Assembly (NCBI RefSeq): GCF_035594125.1
Contig: NC_087171.1
Coordinates: forward strand, 17,083,267 to 17,147,266
Reading direction: 5' to 3'
Length of the DNA stretch: 64,000 nt
Source of the DNA: Scylla paramamosain
Lineage: Eukaryota > Arthropoda > Malacostraca > Decapoda > Portunidae
Part shown: in pieces, positions 1 to 14,946 of the stretch
How positions within the stretch are numbered: the stretch's first letter is position 1
Layout: every line of letters begins with the position of its first letter
Position numbers and translations under genes: made by a program
The notes under the pieces: generated by a model
What the model was told of the DNA's origin: nothing
What the model saw: only the letters and a program-made list of their open reading frames with translations
Databases searched by the model: none

Positions 1-2
1 TT

Positions 3-71
3 CCGGCGCATACTAATAGGCGTTCAGTGAAGGAAGATCCACGCGGCCACTGGGGAACGTGTCTGGTGGAG
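3..71 (+). CDS. possible partial exon at the window edge
   Basis: From base 3 one frame stays open for 44 codons to a TGA at 135-137 and contains HTNRRSVKEDPRGHWG. Within it, GTGGAG is followed by GTACAG at 72, an acceptable 5' splice site, so the frame could be the end of an exon that begins outside the window. I do not recognise the protein. The frame is short enough to be open by chance, and the upstream splice site cannot be seen, so support is weak. Confidence 0.12.
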
Positions 72-274
72 GTACAGGAATGTTGGCGGAATACTGTGGC
101 CGCTATACAGTTATCTAATGCAAGTGTTAACCAGTGAATATTGTCAATCGTTGTCCCTTTCACTGGTAAAATTCTGAAGATAGACTTTTGTACTTAAAGA
201 CCTACGTAATACCTCATTAATTTTGCAGTTAAATGATTTACCAAGAATTAACTGAGATGATTACCAAGAATTTC

Positions 275-981
<707 letters not shown>

Positions 982-1036
982 GAGGTAAGTGCATAGCTTA
1001 ACCTCTGAGCGTTGGACAGAGCTTCAAACTTTACTA

Positions 1037-1040
<4 letters not shown>

Positions 1041-1109
<69 letters not shown>
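1041..1109. repeat. (GT)34 microsatellite
   Basis: Perfect 69-bp alternating purine-pyrimidine run, a sequence class able to adopt Z-DNA. Confidence 0.97.
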
Positions 1110-1111
<2 letters not shown>

Positions 1112-1235
1112 TACGAAAGATATGAGCGGAAAGGGACTGTCAAACATGGACACTTTTATGAATTTGATGATGCTGATTAAAAACATGTGCATAATTTCTC
1201 TCGATGTGTTGTCCAGGGTGAGGCTTAGGCACTAC

Positions 1236-1381
<146 letters not shown>

Positions 1382-1492
1382 GAAAAAGAGATGCTATTTC
1401 ATAAATGTGAAAAAAAAAATCCTATTTCCGAAACAGAGTCGTCGTGTACTCAGGCAGGTGATTCCATCGAATTATCGAAGCTTTGCAATTTA

Positions 1493-1494
<2 letters not shown>

Positions 1495-1538
<44 letters not shown>
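1495..1538. repeat. (GT)22 microsatellite
   Basis: Perfect 44-bp GT run, the third GT/CA-type array within 500 bp. Confidence 0.96.
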
Positions 1539-1540
<2 letters not shown>

Positions 1541-2543
1541 GAAGAAGGCTGTTAGCAGAATCACTCGTGATAGGCTACACAATGTTTATTCGTACAAATG
1601 GAAAGCAGTTTAAAATGAGATAAATAAGGCATATTGATAAATAAATAAGCTGCTGCTCATTAATTATCATCATTCAAGATCTCATTTTGCAAGCAAGTTT
1701 AGAAATATTTTGCTGTATATTAAGAATATGAAACTTCTTACATTATCATTGGTTGTAAAGTAATGTAAATTTCAGTCAAAACTCATTAATTTGAAAGCAA
1801 ATCACCATTATGGCATAATTTGCTGCATGGTTACAGAGTTTTAATGAATCCTGTTTAATGAAATATAAAATGTTTACGTTACGGAACAAAATAACCTATG
1901 AGGATTAGGAAATATACGAGAGTTAATGTAATTACGTGCCACAAATGCTGCACTTATCATTTGTTTGATACTGACACAGATACCGCTCCCTTGATGAACA
2001 TGTGAACGTGGTGCTCCCCGGGCATTCTTCTCCTCTCTTCGCCACTGCTACAGGGTGACCGCGGTAGTCTCCCTGAGGAGGTAGGAGGCCAGTGCCGCGA
2101 AGCATGGCCTCCAACTGGGAGGCCATTCACCAAGTCGTCAAAATTCGTGATTGTCGCAACGCTAATATTTTTTTCTCCATTTTTATATAATTAAAAGACA
2201 ATCTTCTTTTATTCTTGAAGCAACATCACAGTTTGGGATAAAAGAAAAAAACCTTAATGCACAAGAAAATATAAATTCTTTATTACCTTAAAAGAAAAAC
2301 ATTACTGCATGACGGTATTGTCCTCAAGTAATCTTTACACAATTAGAATTATATAATTGTTAAGTTGTTAAACTTGAAAAAATGTGATTGATTTTACTTT
2401 CATTTATTTGAAAAAAAGAAAGCTGTGTTACAATGCACGCAAGGAGCAAATGTCCCAGAGAGTGGTGGCGGCCATTATAGAGTGGCGTGTGCTTTAGTGC
2501 CCCGCGTGGCGCTCATAGTGCACCGCTGTGGCGTCTTATTGGC

Positions 2544-2546
<3 letters not shown>
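1539..2546. other. unique stretch with a GC-rich minus-strand frame
   Basis: 1539-1930 and 2130-2420 are AT-rich with no gene. Between 1932 and 2126 the DNA is GC-richer and the minus strand has a 64-codon frame that includes MASQLEAMLRGTGLLPPQ and ends in CSICGT. I do not recognise it and see no convincing splice sites or promoter. Confidence 0.4.
2104..2126. repeat. 9-bp perfect inverted repeat (hairpin)
   Basis: ATGGCCTCC, a 5-base loop, then GGAGGCCAT. The stem is perfect and GC-rich and lies at the start of the minus-strand frame described for this stretch. There is no T run after it and no known role. Confidence 0.7.

Positions 2547-2618
<72 letters not shown>
2547..2618. repeat. (GA)36 microsatellite
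   Basis: Perfect 72-bp GA run. Confidence 0.97.
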
Positions 2619-2621
<3 letters not shown>

Positions 2622-2972
2622 TGTGCTTGTATATTTGCGTGCATGAACTCGTAGATAAATTTGTACATGCTATTTTGTGCGATTGTGAGTATAATATACC
2701 TAAGAGACAATGGAACTGTGTGCCTCTGTGTGCGCCACCTAACAATTATTACCACAGCACAAATTGCCGCCATCAAATTGATATACAACCATCCCCTTGG
2801 CTTCCCTCTGAGACGTAGCCATTTTCCTAAACGTCCATGTGGTGCAGAAATGGAGGAGTGGAGGGGGAGAGGTACTTGAGAGGAGCTTGTTAGGAGTTGT
2901 CTGAGAAGCAAGGGCCTCTTAGTCTCTTCCCTTACAAATCACTGAAGGTGGTTTTGAAATCGGGTATATATA

Positions 2973-3011
<39 letters not shown>

Positions 3012-3860
3012 CTACGTAACTGTCAATGCCTTTCGGGTGCACACTAGGTTAGCTGGAAAAGCGAAGATGATGAGGGTTAGGTAGCTTAAAGGTGCGTGGC
3101 TAATGGGTGTCGAGTGGGGCAGGAGTAACTCGGGAAATAGCACGAGAAATGGACTGGAAGGAGACTCGTGGCGCAGAAAAGGTTGGCTGTCGGTGGAGAA
3201 AGTGGTGGTGCGAGTAACTCTATTATAACTTGATCTTGCGCCCTGCCGTTCTGCCTCTTCCGCCACTTGAATCTTAATTTTGTCCCACTGAACCTTGAAC
3301 TATTTACAGCACATTTCCTGTTGGTACGTGAGGCACCACCGACGCCTGTTTATCTGTATTAGTATCAAGTGGTTACTGTCTTTCTTTAGATGCTTCTGTT
3401 GCTCGAAAATTGCTCTTGTAGATATTAATGTGTGATTCAATTTAACAATTTTTTTTCACATTATCAATCTTTAAAATCGTGTATGTATCTTAGCAAATTA
3501 GTAAGGAATGGTGAATAGTGAAAAAAAAAAGTTTCTCTTTTTACATAATATTTCACGAAGCTATTTGCGGATCAAAGAGAACATGATGAGGGATGGAACA
3601 AATATTTGAAAATATCAGAGAACCATTTCCCGTAATAATTGACAATTAGTGTGAATAAAACATTAAAAAAGTGTGGTGAAACAAAGCACCAGACTAACGA
3701 TATAAAAAAAAAAGCCAGAGGAAAATATTTCGGTCATTTGTTTGTACACTAAGCGAAAGGTACGAGAGGATGAGTGTGATTCTGGAAAAAAAAAAACAGT
3801 GGATATTCCAAAATTAAAGGGTGATTTTTTTCAATCGTAAACAAAATTCGCTCTGCTTAA

Positions 3861-3861
<1 letters not shown>
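2619..3861. other. unique stretch with one short GT array
   Basis: 2976-3010 is a (TG)17 run. 3012-3266 has an 84-codon minus-strand frame with no recognisable motif. 3400-3850 is AT-rich with four A or T homopolymers of 8-11 bases. No gene is supported. Confidence 0.45.

Positions 3862-3939
<78 letters not shown>
3862..3939. repeat. (CA)39 microsatellite
   Basis: Perfect 78-bp CA run, followed directly by three copies of the pentamer GGGCA ending near 3955. Confidence 0.96.
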
Positions 3940-3941
<2 letters not shown>

Positions 3942-4101
3942 GCAGGGCAGGGCAGTAATAAATCCGATAGGACATAGAATGATGGGCATAACGTTTTCCG
4001 GCAGAATACATCAGAGTACCTTAGTGATGTAACGAGATTAATGGGAGGCCTCGCTTCGGCACAACGGACCCCGCGGCTGCTACTGATGATAATATTAGCG
4101 A

Positions 4102-4103
<2 letters not shown>

Positions 4104-4160
<57 letters not shown>
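4104..4160. repeat. (GT)28 microsatellite
   Basis: Perfect 57-bp GT run, complementary to the CA run about 165 bp upstream. Confidence 0.96.
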
Positions 4161-4896
<736 letters not shown>

Positions 4897-4968
4897 GCTT
4901 CACTGCAGCACACTTATCTCAATTGCCACCTTTTTTTTCACTTAGCCTGAGAAATTAGTTCGTGTGTC

Positions 4969-4973
<5 letters not shown>

Positions 4974-5028
<55 letters not shown>
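4974..5028. repeat. (GA)27 microsatellite
   Basis: Perfect 55-bp GA run, inverted relative to the CT run 80 bp upstream. Confidence 0.97.
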
Positions 5029-5029
<1 letters not shown>

Positions 5030-5128
5030 CATGTTAATACTAAGGATCAAACTAGACACACCTTTCCGGTCAAAGTAGACGGCCTGCCACTAGACGCAGG
5101 CAGTAATTGAAGTCAAATAACCTGCTTC

Positions 5129-5130
<2 letters not shown>

Positions 5131-5216
<86 letters not shown>

Positions 5217-5232
5217 AGGGAGGGAGAGACGT
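5131..5232. repeat. (GA)39 followed by a G-run tract
   Basis: 5131-5208 is perfect GA. It is followed by eight G (5209-5216), then AGGG, AGGG and AGAG. The several G runs could form a G-quadruplex on the plus strand. Confidence 0.93.
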
Positions 5233-5284
5233 AGAAAAAGACATCTTTCTACTATCACATTTGTAGCGTTAGATAAAAAAGAAG

Positions 5285-5287
<3 letters not shown>

Positions 5288-5351
<64 letters not shown>
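5288..5351. repeat. (AC)32 microsatellite
   Basis: Perfect 64-bp AC run. Confidence 0.97.
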
Positions 5352-5353
<2 letters not shown>

Positions 5354-5736
5354 TAAATAAAAGTCACACGTTTTGAAATCAGTCGCATGAAATTATTGAG
5401 CTTCAGAGAAGTGCTAAATATTTATATGAAGGAAAACCGCCTTTTTTTTTATCCTTCATTGCACAAGACCAGAGAGAGAGAGAGAGTGAGTTGGGTCATT
5501 TTGAGATCTGTGATTAGTGTGGTGTGTTGTCGAGACTCATTAGAACGTAACAGGTTGGTAATTAATGGCACAGCGACGCTTATTGAAGTGGGGAATGAGG
5601 CGCGTCTGTGATGCCTCACTCTCTCTAGTCTGCGTTCTTTTTTTCCTCCTTTTTCATTTCCTGGTGTTTAAAAGTACATAATTGTGTTTCGTTGCGTTGT
5701 GCTTAGGTCTTCCGATGTCTAGAGGGACTTGAGGAT

Positions 5737-5738
<2 letters not shown>
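5352..5738. other. unique spacer
   Basis: No gene is supported. A short GA run lies at 5471-5487, and a 74-codon plus-strand frame at 5387-5611 has no recognisable motif. Confidence 0.4.

Positions 5739-5816
<78 letters not shown>
5739..5816. repeat. (CT)39 microsatellite
   Basis: Perfect 78-bp CT run. Confidence 0.97.
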
Positions 5817-5821
<5 letters not shown>

Positions 5822-5906
5822 CTTGCCGCTTCAAAAGGCTCGTCACATTTTTTTCCTCATGATTATTCACTGTTATTTGTGATTTCTGTTAGTTGCTATA
5901 AATAAG

Positions 5907-5997
<91 letters not shown>
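5907..5997. repeat. (TC)45 microsatellite, one interruption
   Basis: 91-bp TC run with a single TTT interruption at 5917-5919. Confidence 0.95.
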
Positions 5998-6001
<4 letters not shown>

Positions 6002-7737
6002 GATGTGGGAGGCATGGGAGTTATGGTTGGCAGAATTTGGGGCGAGGGGAGGTAATGTGTGGTCCCTCGCTTCAAAGGTATTGTTGTAAAAGTAAAAAAG
6101 AATTTATACTCGTACATAGACCGATGGATGGACGGACGGACGGATGGTAATGGACAGACAGACTGACATATGAAAGGCATCGACCGGCAGACGGTTTTCC
6201 TTTTTTTTTTTTTCATATTCTCTCCCATGTAGTTTTAATTTGTGTAAGCTGAATAAGTCTGCAGCACGTGTCGTTTCGTTACAAAGAGCGGGATAAAGTT
6301 TACGTGAAAGTCGATGTATTTTGTTTCTCTGATCTGGCATCTGTGTATTTTTTGTTTATCAATTCTTTGCTTGACTTTTTTATATGTGACCTTTCTACGC
6401 TACTATGGGGAATTAAAATTGTCTCTCTGCTGCCTAAATGCGTCGAATTGATCACCAGGGTCACGGTAGTTTCCGGTGGAAGAGACAACGCTGTTTCTTT
6501 ATCCTAACAGATACCATAAGACCATGTTGTTTTAATTTTCTACGCCAGAATTCTTTCTTGCTAATATTTTGAAAAATTCTTACCGTACGCAATTTTCTTT
6601 CAAGTAAATGAGAATAGCTGTCAGATCTAAGACGGCGTTATTTTGATCACATTGCTTTGGCTTCTTCTTACCTTTTTCTCTGTGAAGGAGGAAAGTCGTC
6701 ACTTGAATTTAGCGTTACGTGTAAAGACATCTCCCTAATGTGTGGGTGAAACACAACGTCCCTTGATTTCTCGACGTAATCAAATGTGATTTATCTCGAT
6801 TCTGAATTCCTGGAAACATGTTTGCCTCAATGCAGGTTCCACTTTATGAGCGTTCCATGATTATGGGTAATTACGATGCAATTAAGGGAAATTTTGTCGG
6901 CACCATTTCTCCTAAACTGTTCACTGCAGTGCTTGGTGCCTTCTTGCAGCTTCGATTATGTTGTTATATTCTAGATGAGGTATTAAAGAACCTGCAGTGG
7001 GGAGAGGCGGAAATTAAGGTAAATATATAATGTCTAATATTCCAAGATTTGCTGATGGCATTGAGTTGAAGCTGATGAGTGGATCTATAGAGGAACAATA
7101 CCTATGTAACTGCACAAAAGAAAGCGTCAACGTTAAAAAAAAAAAAAAACGATGATATTCAATAATGACTTATTAGACCGTGAAATTACAATATAGGGTG
7201 AAATACTAGGAATATTTCAGGGATATATCTCATTATAACATGAAATCACTTTAAATATAAATAATATGGACGGACTTGAATGTCTTTAATCAACGAAGTA
7301 TTTTAGTTGTACGTGTGTGGTAGTGAGTTGAATGATGAAGACTGTTGAGATCCAGGTCTTCTAGGTCATGTCAGAAGTCATGCCAAAATTGTACAACGAA
7401 ATCGGATGAAATAAAACAGGTGACTCGAATTCGGCTCCCTAAGGGTCAAAGTAAATTTAATACCGATTGAAACTTTGCAAGAAGGATTATTAAGGAGCAA
7501 GTAAGTTTGCACAGAGTAAACATTTGAAAATGCAAATTTCGCTATCATGTGTCCAATTTTTATTGCAAAGCACTCATTTTTATATCGTTAAAAAGCTCTT
7601 AGGCAGCTCCAAATGTATATACAAATAAAAATGAAAGCGGAAATTGTCTGTACTCCAAATTCACAATGGCATAGAGTTCAGTTCAGTGAGGGAAGAGCTC
7701 AGAGAAAAATATCACTGACAGGAATGATAATAATGGT
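5998..7737. other. unique stretch around a candidate exon
   Basis: It holds a short GGAC/GGAT tetranucleotide patch at 6119-6147, a T13 run at 6201-6213 and an A-run near 7135-7149. Apart from the exon-like frame at 6836-7018, I see only short frames without motifs. Confidence 0.4.
6836..7018 (+). CDS. candidate internal exon, unknown protein
   Basis: A 61-codon open frame is bounded by an acceptable 3' splice site (TTTGCCTCAATGCAG, AG at 6834-6835) and by AAG/GTAAAT at 7019. Both boundaries are in phase 0 for this frame. The product starts VPLYERSMIMGNYDA and ends LKNLQWGEAEIK. Around residues 27-46 it has a hydrophobic stretch (LFTAVLGAFLQLRLCCYIL) that could be a membrane segment or a buried helix. 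I do not recognise the family. The frame also has ATGs upstream at 6818 and 6830, so it might instead be a first exon. Without transcript data this may be a chance frame. Confidence 0.25.

Positions 7738-7782
<45 letters not shown>
7738..7782. repeat. (AAC)15 microsatellite
   Basis: Perfect 45-bp AAC trinucleotide run. Confidence 0.95.
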
Positions 7783-7783
<1 letters not shown>

Positions 7784-7990
7784 CATCAATAGATATAAAC
7801 CTAACACACGTACAAGAAAGCAATGAAGCAAATTAAGTGTACGTGTATGCATCAATTAGCGACACCAAACGAAATAACGAGGCGCCGTAGATAAAATGAA
7901 ATGAATTAATTGACGTAAACCGAACAGTCAAGCAGGATCGAGATAAAAGTGCGTGTCTCCCCAGTGAAGAAAATTAATTAACACTGCATA

Positions 7991-8105
<115 letters not shown>

Positions 8106-8282
8106 TTTATCTGCTGTTTTAGCATGTAGGTAGGAAATGGGCTTTTTGTCACATCCATGGCAAGGCTGTGGCTGTGGGATCTGCCTCTAACTTCCGCTTG
8201 CCGGCACAAAGGAAGCTCAAAGAGGTAAAAATACAGACGACACAGTAAAGAACACAACACCCACCCACCCACATACATACAC

Positions 8283-8399
<117 letters not shown>

Positions 8400-8597
8400 C
8401 ATTATTTCGTGCCTCCAAAATAAATACATTAGCAAATTTGTATGGAAAATTTACACTGATATTTGAACACTTGCCATGATGTGCATCAAATTACCTCTAA
8501 GTGAAGTAGAACAAATAATTAACTGTTTTAAGAAGACGTATGGGGATGAAGCAGAAAGGAAAAGTGGTTAAGGCATTTTGTTAATCAAAGAAGAAAA

Positions 8598-8683
8598 GAA
8601 CATAAGAACATAAGAAATAAGGGAAGCTGCAAGAAGCGACCAGGCGTACACGTGGCAGTCCCTGTATGAAACACACCTACCTA
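8598..8683 (-). mobile_element. 3'-end fragment of a non-LTR (CR1-like) retrotransposon
   Basis: Two copies of the octamer GAACATAA are followed by the conserved 3' segment (aaataagggaagctgcaag, then a stretch matching 'acacgtggcagtccctgtatgaaa'). The match to the better copy at 61713-62327 stops near 8683, so this is a severely 5'-truncated insertion. The element's coding strand is minus. The octamer would be its 3' terminal repeat, as in CR1-type elements, which end in short direct repeats rather than poly(A). Confidence 0.75.
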
Positions 8684-10042
8684 AAGGAAACAGTTCATGT
8701 TTGACAACCTCGCAAAATTCTTCCAAATGTTTGCAAACTTTTTCTTTCCTGTTTTCAAGTAATTCAAAATAAAAAAAAAAAATATGAAGAGATGTTTTAT
8801 TTGTTATATTACTCATCAATTATTTTTCTTCTTAGATAATAGGAATGCAGATGTTTTTTTAGAGTAGCATTTTGGTATGTTAAGCTTTTCATACAATAAA
8901 CGTAATTAATCTAAACATTTTATCTGCAGTTCTTTTAATAGGAATGTCAAACACCACGGCCATTCTAAAAAATGAATTAAGGATCATTGGGAATAAATGG
9001 AAAGGACGCTACGAGGCACACAAGCGAAGAACTTCAAACACCGTGCCTGAGGAATAAATTAAAGATGTCACCACTATGAAGACCACATGACTTTTAAAGA
9101 TAATGTTATGCTTTTAGTGAACGACAGATGGACAGAATGGCGGATCAAAGAAAGAAAATTTAACCGATGCAAAGATGCAAGAAGCTTGGAAGACAGGTAA
9201 CTGGTCAGGTAACTGGAAAAGACGAGCAGCAAGTCGTGTCCCGCGGCTGCATGACAAAGACCGTCACCGATGAAGAATCCTTTGGTCTTATTCATCAGCC
9301 TTTTCCTGCTATTCATTCTCTTTTTCCACGACTGTCCGTCCCACCTCCCCGCCTCCCTCTCCTGCCGCTCTCTGCTTCGCCTGCGGGATCCAGTTCATTA
9401 CTGCTCATTACCACGCATTGCAAAGTCACCACCACTTGTTTAAATTTTTTGGCTGCCTGGTGTACGACCACATAATTTATTCTTTATTTAATACCATCGT
9501 TATGTTTAGTTTATTGAACACTAACATAGTTTTACACTGTATATTTTTCTCCCGTGACTTTTAGCTTGTGCTTCCAAATGGCGTAAGGAAACAATTTAGT
9601 ATTACTCGTTTTATGTTTGTGTTTGTTCCTTTGTGCTGACCTTCCCTTCGTGAACATTTTGTGGAAGGCCGCATCTCTCTTTGCAAAGGAACTCTCTCCG
9701 TTATTTACTGTGTCGTGGTTCAGGGAGTCTCGTTGCTTGAAGATAAAAAAAAAAAAAAGCGTGCTGAAAACGTGTGGCTAAACACTTAACCAAATTTATT
9801 TCCGCACTGCCTCGCTAGACCAAGTATAAATAACCTTAATGACCCAGAGATTTCCAGCGCTTATCAATTGCTTTCTCTTCTCCCTTAATTAAGAATACTG
9901 TGCGAAAATAAATCTAAGGTGTTATTTAATGCAACACATAGTGAACCGGTGAAGGCTCTCTAAAGAATATATCTCTTTAATATATTGTGGAAGATAAATC
10001 CGCAACAGCTAGACCAGGGTAGGCTCGTCTCTTCCCCTCTAG
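8684..10042. other. unique stretch, no gene
   Basis: It is AT-rich at 8700-9160 and 9470-10020. 9167-9475 has a 102-codon plus-strand frame with a Pro/Ser-rich middle (PRLSVPPPRLPLLPLSAS) and no known motif. A12 runs lie around 8767-8779, and an A14 run lies at 9745-9758. A 12-base repeat 'gtaactggtcag' is partly duplicated at about 9198-9216. Confidence 0.4.
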
Positions 10043-10162
10043 TTAGATACATCCTCCACCTCATCATCCACCTTGTTGTACTCGTGCATTGCGTTCCGCC
10101 ACTCAGCCACAATCATTGCTAAATTTCTCTTAAATATCATTGGTGACGTTATAGTTGGCAGG
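10043..10162 (+). CDS. candidate internal exon, unknown protein
   Basis: A good polypyrimidine tract and 3' splice site (CTCGTCTCTTCCCCTCTAG, AG at 10041-10042) is followed by exactly 40 open codons and a near-consensus 5' splice site, AGG/GTAAGTAT at 10163. The frame enters and leaves in phase 0. The peptide starts LDTSSTSSSTLLYSC and ends LLNIIGDVIVGR. It is Ser/Thr-rich at the N side and hydrophobic at the C side, with no motif I can name. Both splice signals are better than average for the window, but a short frame of this kind can arise by chance. Confidence 0.2.
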
Positions 10163-10504
10163 GTAAGTATCCGGCCACATATATACGTGGGTGTTGAATT
10201 TGTGTCCCCCATTGTGTTTATCCAGTTATTGAACGAATGTTACGAAGTGAACCCACGAGTTGTAACGGAAGTACTACTGAAATTTTCTTTCGCTGCGGTG
10301 TTCGTGCATCTAGTGCATGGGTTTTGCCTTCACGTTTACCTTTTATGTAATGATATGCATATAATCTTTTGTTCCTTCGTACAGTGTGATTGATTTCGTT
10401 AAGGTGATTTGATTTTTTTACAGGATTAACGCGTAAATTTAACAGCCACATAATTTGTTTTCTTACGAGGACAAATTTCTTGCTAGGATTCATATTTAAG
10501 GATG

Positions 10505-10912
10505 TAAGAACATACAATAAAATAAGAGAAGCTGTAAGAAATCTTTCCAATTAATTTATCTGTTGTTCTGTTGAAGCTCCGTAATGACTCAACACTAACA
10601 ACCTGATTACAAGTTTATTCCATCCATCTACCACGCTATTTGAGAACTAATTCCTGTCTATCTCTTTTTTTAAATCAAACTCTATTCAGCCTGAACTCAT
10701 TATTTTGTCCTATACTGATTATTGACCCTGAGGATTTCCCCTGTCACCCATGTTATATCCCCTATACCATTGAAGAAACTCTACTTAAAGACCTTCTCTT
10801 AATCTACGTCTCTTTGAGGAATATAAATTTTAAAAGTTTCAGTGTTCTTTCATAAGGAAATTATTTCATCCCTTGTATTTTTTTAGTGATTCTCCTTTGC
10901 ATTGATTCTGTG
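10505..10912 (-). mobile_element. diverged non-LTR retrotransposon remnant
   Basis: This is a degraded copy of the family best preserved at 61713-62327. Matching landmarks in order are 'taagaacata', 'aataagagaagctg', 'actcaacactaacaacctga', 'catctaccacgctatttgaga', 'cttaatctacgtctcttt' and 'gattctcctttgcattgatt'. About 100 bp that other copies have after the 'agctgcaagaag' segment are missing. The minus-strand reverse-transcriptase frame is destroyed by stops and frameshifts. Confidence 0.7.
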
Positions 10913-12754
10913 ATTTTATTTCAGCCACTAATTCATTACTCGGCAGCGAACAAGGGAGATTATGAATATAATTTGTACAGCGGTCATTTTGATAATGCTT
11001 AAAACTCACTGCTTACATAATTTGTTATATAATAATGAATACACGCCATGAATTTTTAGACGCACACACATTACTGTAACTTCTGCGATTGTAATAGATG
11101 TATAAGCTATAATTTGTACATTAATCACGAGAAAAATATATTTTCTCGCGAGGAGGGGAGGAATAATGAAATAATTGCATGAATATTTAACAAGCAGTAA
11201 CAAAGAGGAATTGTTGTGCTGTATCTTTTCTTAGTATTTTTTTTTTCACTGATATTCCTTTAACTATTCTCTCCCTCAAAAACCACTTGTCTGGGGAAAG
11301 TGAGATGAGTGTGGAGATTAGGAAAGTGAGGGAGACGCTGGAATCCCCTGAAATTAAATAATTTCCCCCAGCACATTGTCATGAAAAGCCTTGTAATTAT
11401 TCTCGACTGCTGCTTTAGAGAAATTATTTACTTCTCTGCAGAAATTCTAAATGATCAGGCCACGTTAATATTGTAGAGAAAATTTTAAACTGTGAAGTCG
11501 TGTAGTAACCGAACATTTCCTGTGTTAATTTAGGCTGTTGCATCTGACATACCTATTTTAGATCACCTTGATATTACATAACTGACCGCTTCGTAAGTCG
11601 TACGTACGGAAGGCAAACGACGCCCATCACCGTATACTTCAATAAGTGTGCAGAATATTGCGAAAAGGGGAAGGGAAAAATCCATAACGTTTCACTCGCA
11701 GTCTGAACTCAGTGCCTGATTTTGTAACATTTATATTTATCATTTCATCAGACACGTGACGCCTTCTTAATTGTACGTCGCAGATGGAGATGTGTGTACA
11801 AAATACTAGATCATTATTATTTATAGCTGACTCGAAGCGCAACACTATTGTATTTTTGTTGCCCAGGCAGCATACATGGATGGCACAGGGCCGGAGTGCT
11901 ACGTGTGGCACAACGCCTCCTCCCTTTTCTTTAATTTAGTCAATTAATTCATGAGTTCTCGTTCTATTCGAAAGCCAAGATAACTTTTCTGATATCAGAA
12001 CTACGGGAATTTCAGTTTTATCTTTTTTGTCATGTACAGTACGTCTCTGCCCGTATGTTGCTTCTCGTTTCCATTATCGCAAAACAGAAATTCATCGACT
12101 TTACTCGTGAGTTGATGTTTTATGAGAAGAGGCAGTGCACGGCTTAGAAGTACTATATATTGATGTTGCTCGCAGGAAAAGAGAAACTATTGTATTGTTT
12201 GATTTCCGAATTTGTCTTAACCATACAGAGTTTGAATTCATTTATTTTTGCCTTGTATGTAATGTGTATGTCATCCCCGCCAGATGTACATCAGGGAGGA
12301 AGCCTTTCATTACCATGGTGTTATCTGACTGTTTCCAAGGAACTTAGTCAAGTCTTTGTTCTCTTTCCAGGAAGACAACAAAGACTTATCTCACCACAAA
12401 TGGATCCCGTCTGATTATTTTAACTGAATGAATGCTTTCTTCTAACCGAACCTGTGTGTTGCAGAGAAAGCTGGAAACTCCTCTATACGATACTCTGCTA
12501 TAAAGATAATCAGTCTGCAGGAGTTTTCGTATCCCTTCTGATACACCTCAATTGTTTCTCCAAGAAGCACGCTCCAAGAATTCTTTCAATTGAGATATGT
12601 TGCTACGTTCACAACAGTAGGACAAGATCTTGAAACTTTGTGGGTTAATCTAAGGTAATGCAGCAAATTATTATCCATTCACTTTTAATGGCTGCTGTAT
12701 TTTTATCATGCTTAAGAATTTGAAAAGTGTTCAGTCTTAAAACAGATATTTAAA
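10913..12754. other. unique AT-rich stretch, no gene
   Basis: Several frames of 65-90 codons occur on both strands (11006-11203 minus, 11639-11911 minus, 12135-12414 plus) without recognisable motifs or strong splice contexts. No repeat array is present, which makes it one of the longer array-free stretches in the window. Confidence 0.4.
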
Positions 12755-12980
12755 CTCCATAAGGGATACAACAAGGATGGCAACGTTATTATGTTAACAA
12801 TCTGACGGGAAGGACTGGAAAAGTATCGGGTGCCCCAAGGTTGATGAAGCCATGTTAAAAAAGAGACACGAAGAAATTGGATCGTAAATAGACTGGTAGA
12901 TGATTTGGATTAAACTTAATGACCTCGCTGTTAGTGGCAAGTCAGTAAAGGATTTAAAAGATCAGATGAAAATTATAAAA
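12755..12980 (+). mobile_element. possible remnant of a related non-LTR retrotransposon
   Basis: Landmarks match the plus-sense C-terminal region of the decapod element with indels: 'aagggatacaacaaggatgg', then a frame reading about GCPKVDEA, then 'cgaagaaattgg', 'gtaaatagactggtaga' and an in-frame LNDLAVSGKSVKDLK. In the better copies the same region encodes a 'NRVVDEWN...VVSA...SFKRRLD' pattern. Divergence is high, so this is a tentative assignment to a different subfamily. Confidence 0.4.
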
Positions 12981-13115
12981 AAAAAAAAATCGATAGCAGA
13001 ACATGATTTAAAAGTGGTCTGTTGCGGCTTGACTGAAGGGGAAACACTGAGGAGGAATCGGAAAAAAACTCAGTCAGGTCAAGGCTGCGTGGCCCACTTA
13101 TTTAATCAGGTCAGA

Positions 13116-13216
<101 letters not shown>

Positions 13217-13392
13217 GGAAAAACAACACTTGCCTTTTACACATCAGACACACGAGTAGCTACATTCACAACCGGCAGGCGCAACACAGGTGAATCTGCG
13301 CTGCGGTACAATTATCCCACCGTTGTCACTCATAAAAGTTACAACACACGAGAAGGTCGCAGAAGCATTACAACACTCATTCCATGTTACAG

Positions 13393-13461
13393 CGCCGTCA
13401 AAAGGATTGATGTTGAACTGAAACAGGAAACAGTGCGATTCTACAGAGAGGAGAGGAGTGG
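13393..13461 (+). CDS. weak candidate exon, unknown protein
   Basis: A 69-bp stretch lies between CATGTTACAG (AG at 13391-13392) and GTGAGTAT at 13462. One frame is open across it and reads AVKRIDVELKQETVRFYREE, a hydrophilic helix-like peptide. The polypyrimidine tract is modest. It is listed because the 5' splice site is strong and the length is a multiple of three, but the evidence is thin. Confidence 0.15.
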
Positions 13462-13760
13462 GTGAGTATACATTCCATATATAATGCTAGCTAGATTCGA
13501 ACGCTAGAAGGGAAGGGGGAAGTGAATGACGCTAGTATAAGCTATTTTTCCCGTTGCCTAGAACGATGCCCTATAAAACGTGAGCAAAGTTGCTGTCGTA
13601 GTCCCATCCAGAGACAAGTTATTGATGTGCCACTCCCACCAGCTTGCCGCCTCCCATCCTCTCAGCCCTGTTTTCTTGTTCACTCCTTTTTTATTATAAG
13701 ACGAGAAGGAAAACGACGACAAGTGTATTTATGTTTTTATTTTAACCTTTTTCCTGGGTT

Positions 13761-14946
<1,186 letters not shown>

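Noticed and set aside
984..995. Consensus 5' splice site GTAAGTGC
   Set aside because: It is preceded immediately by 118 bp of CT repeat, so no exon can end there.
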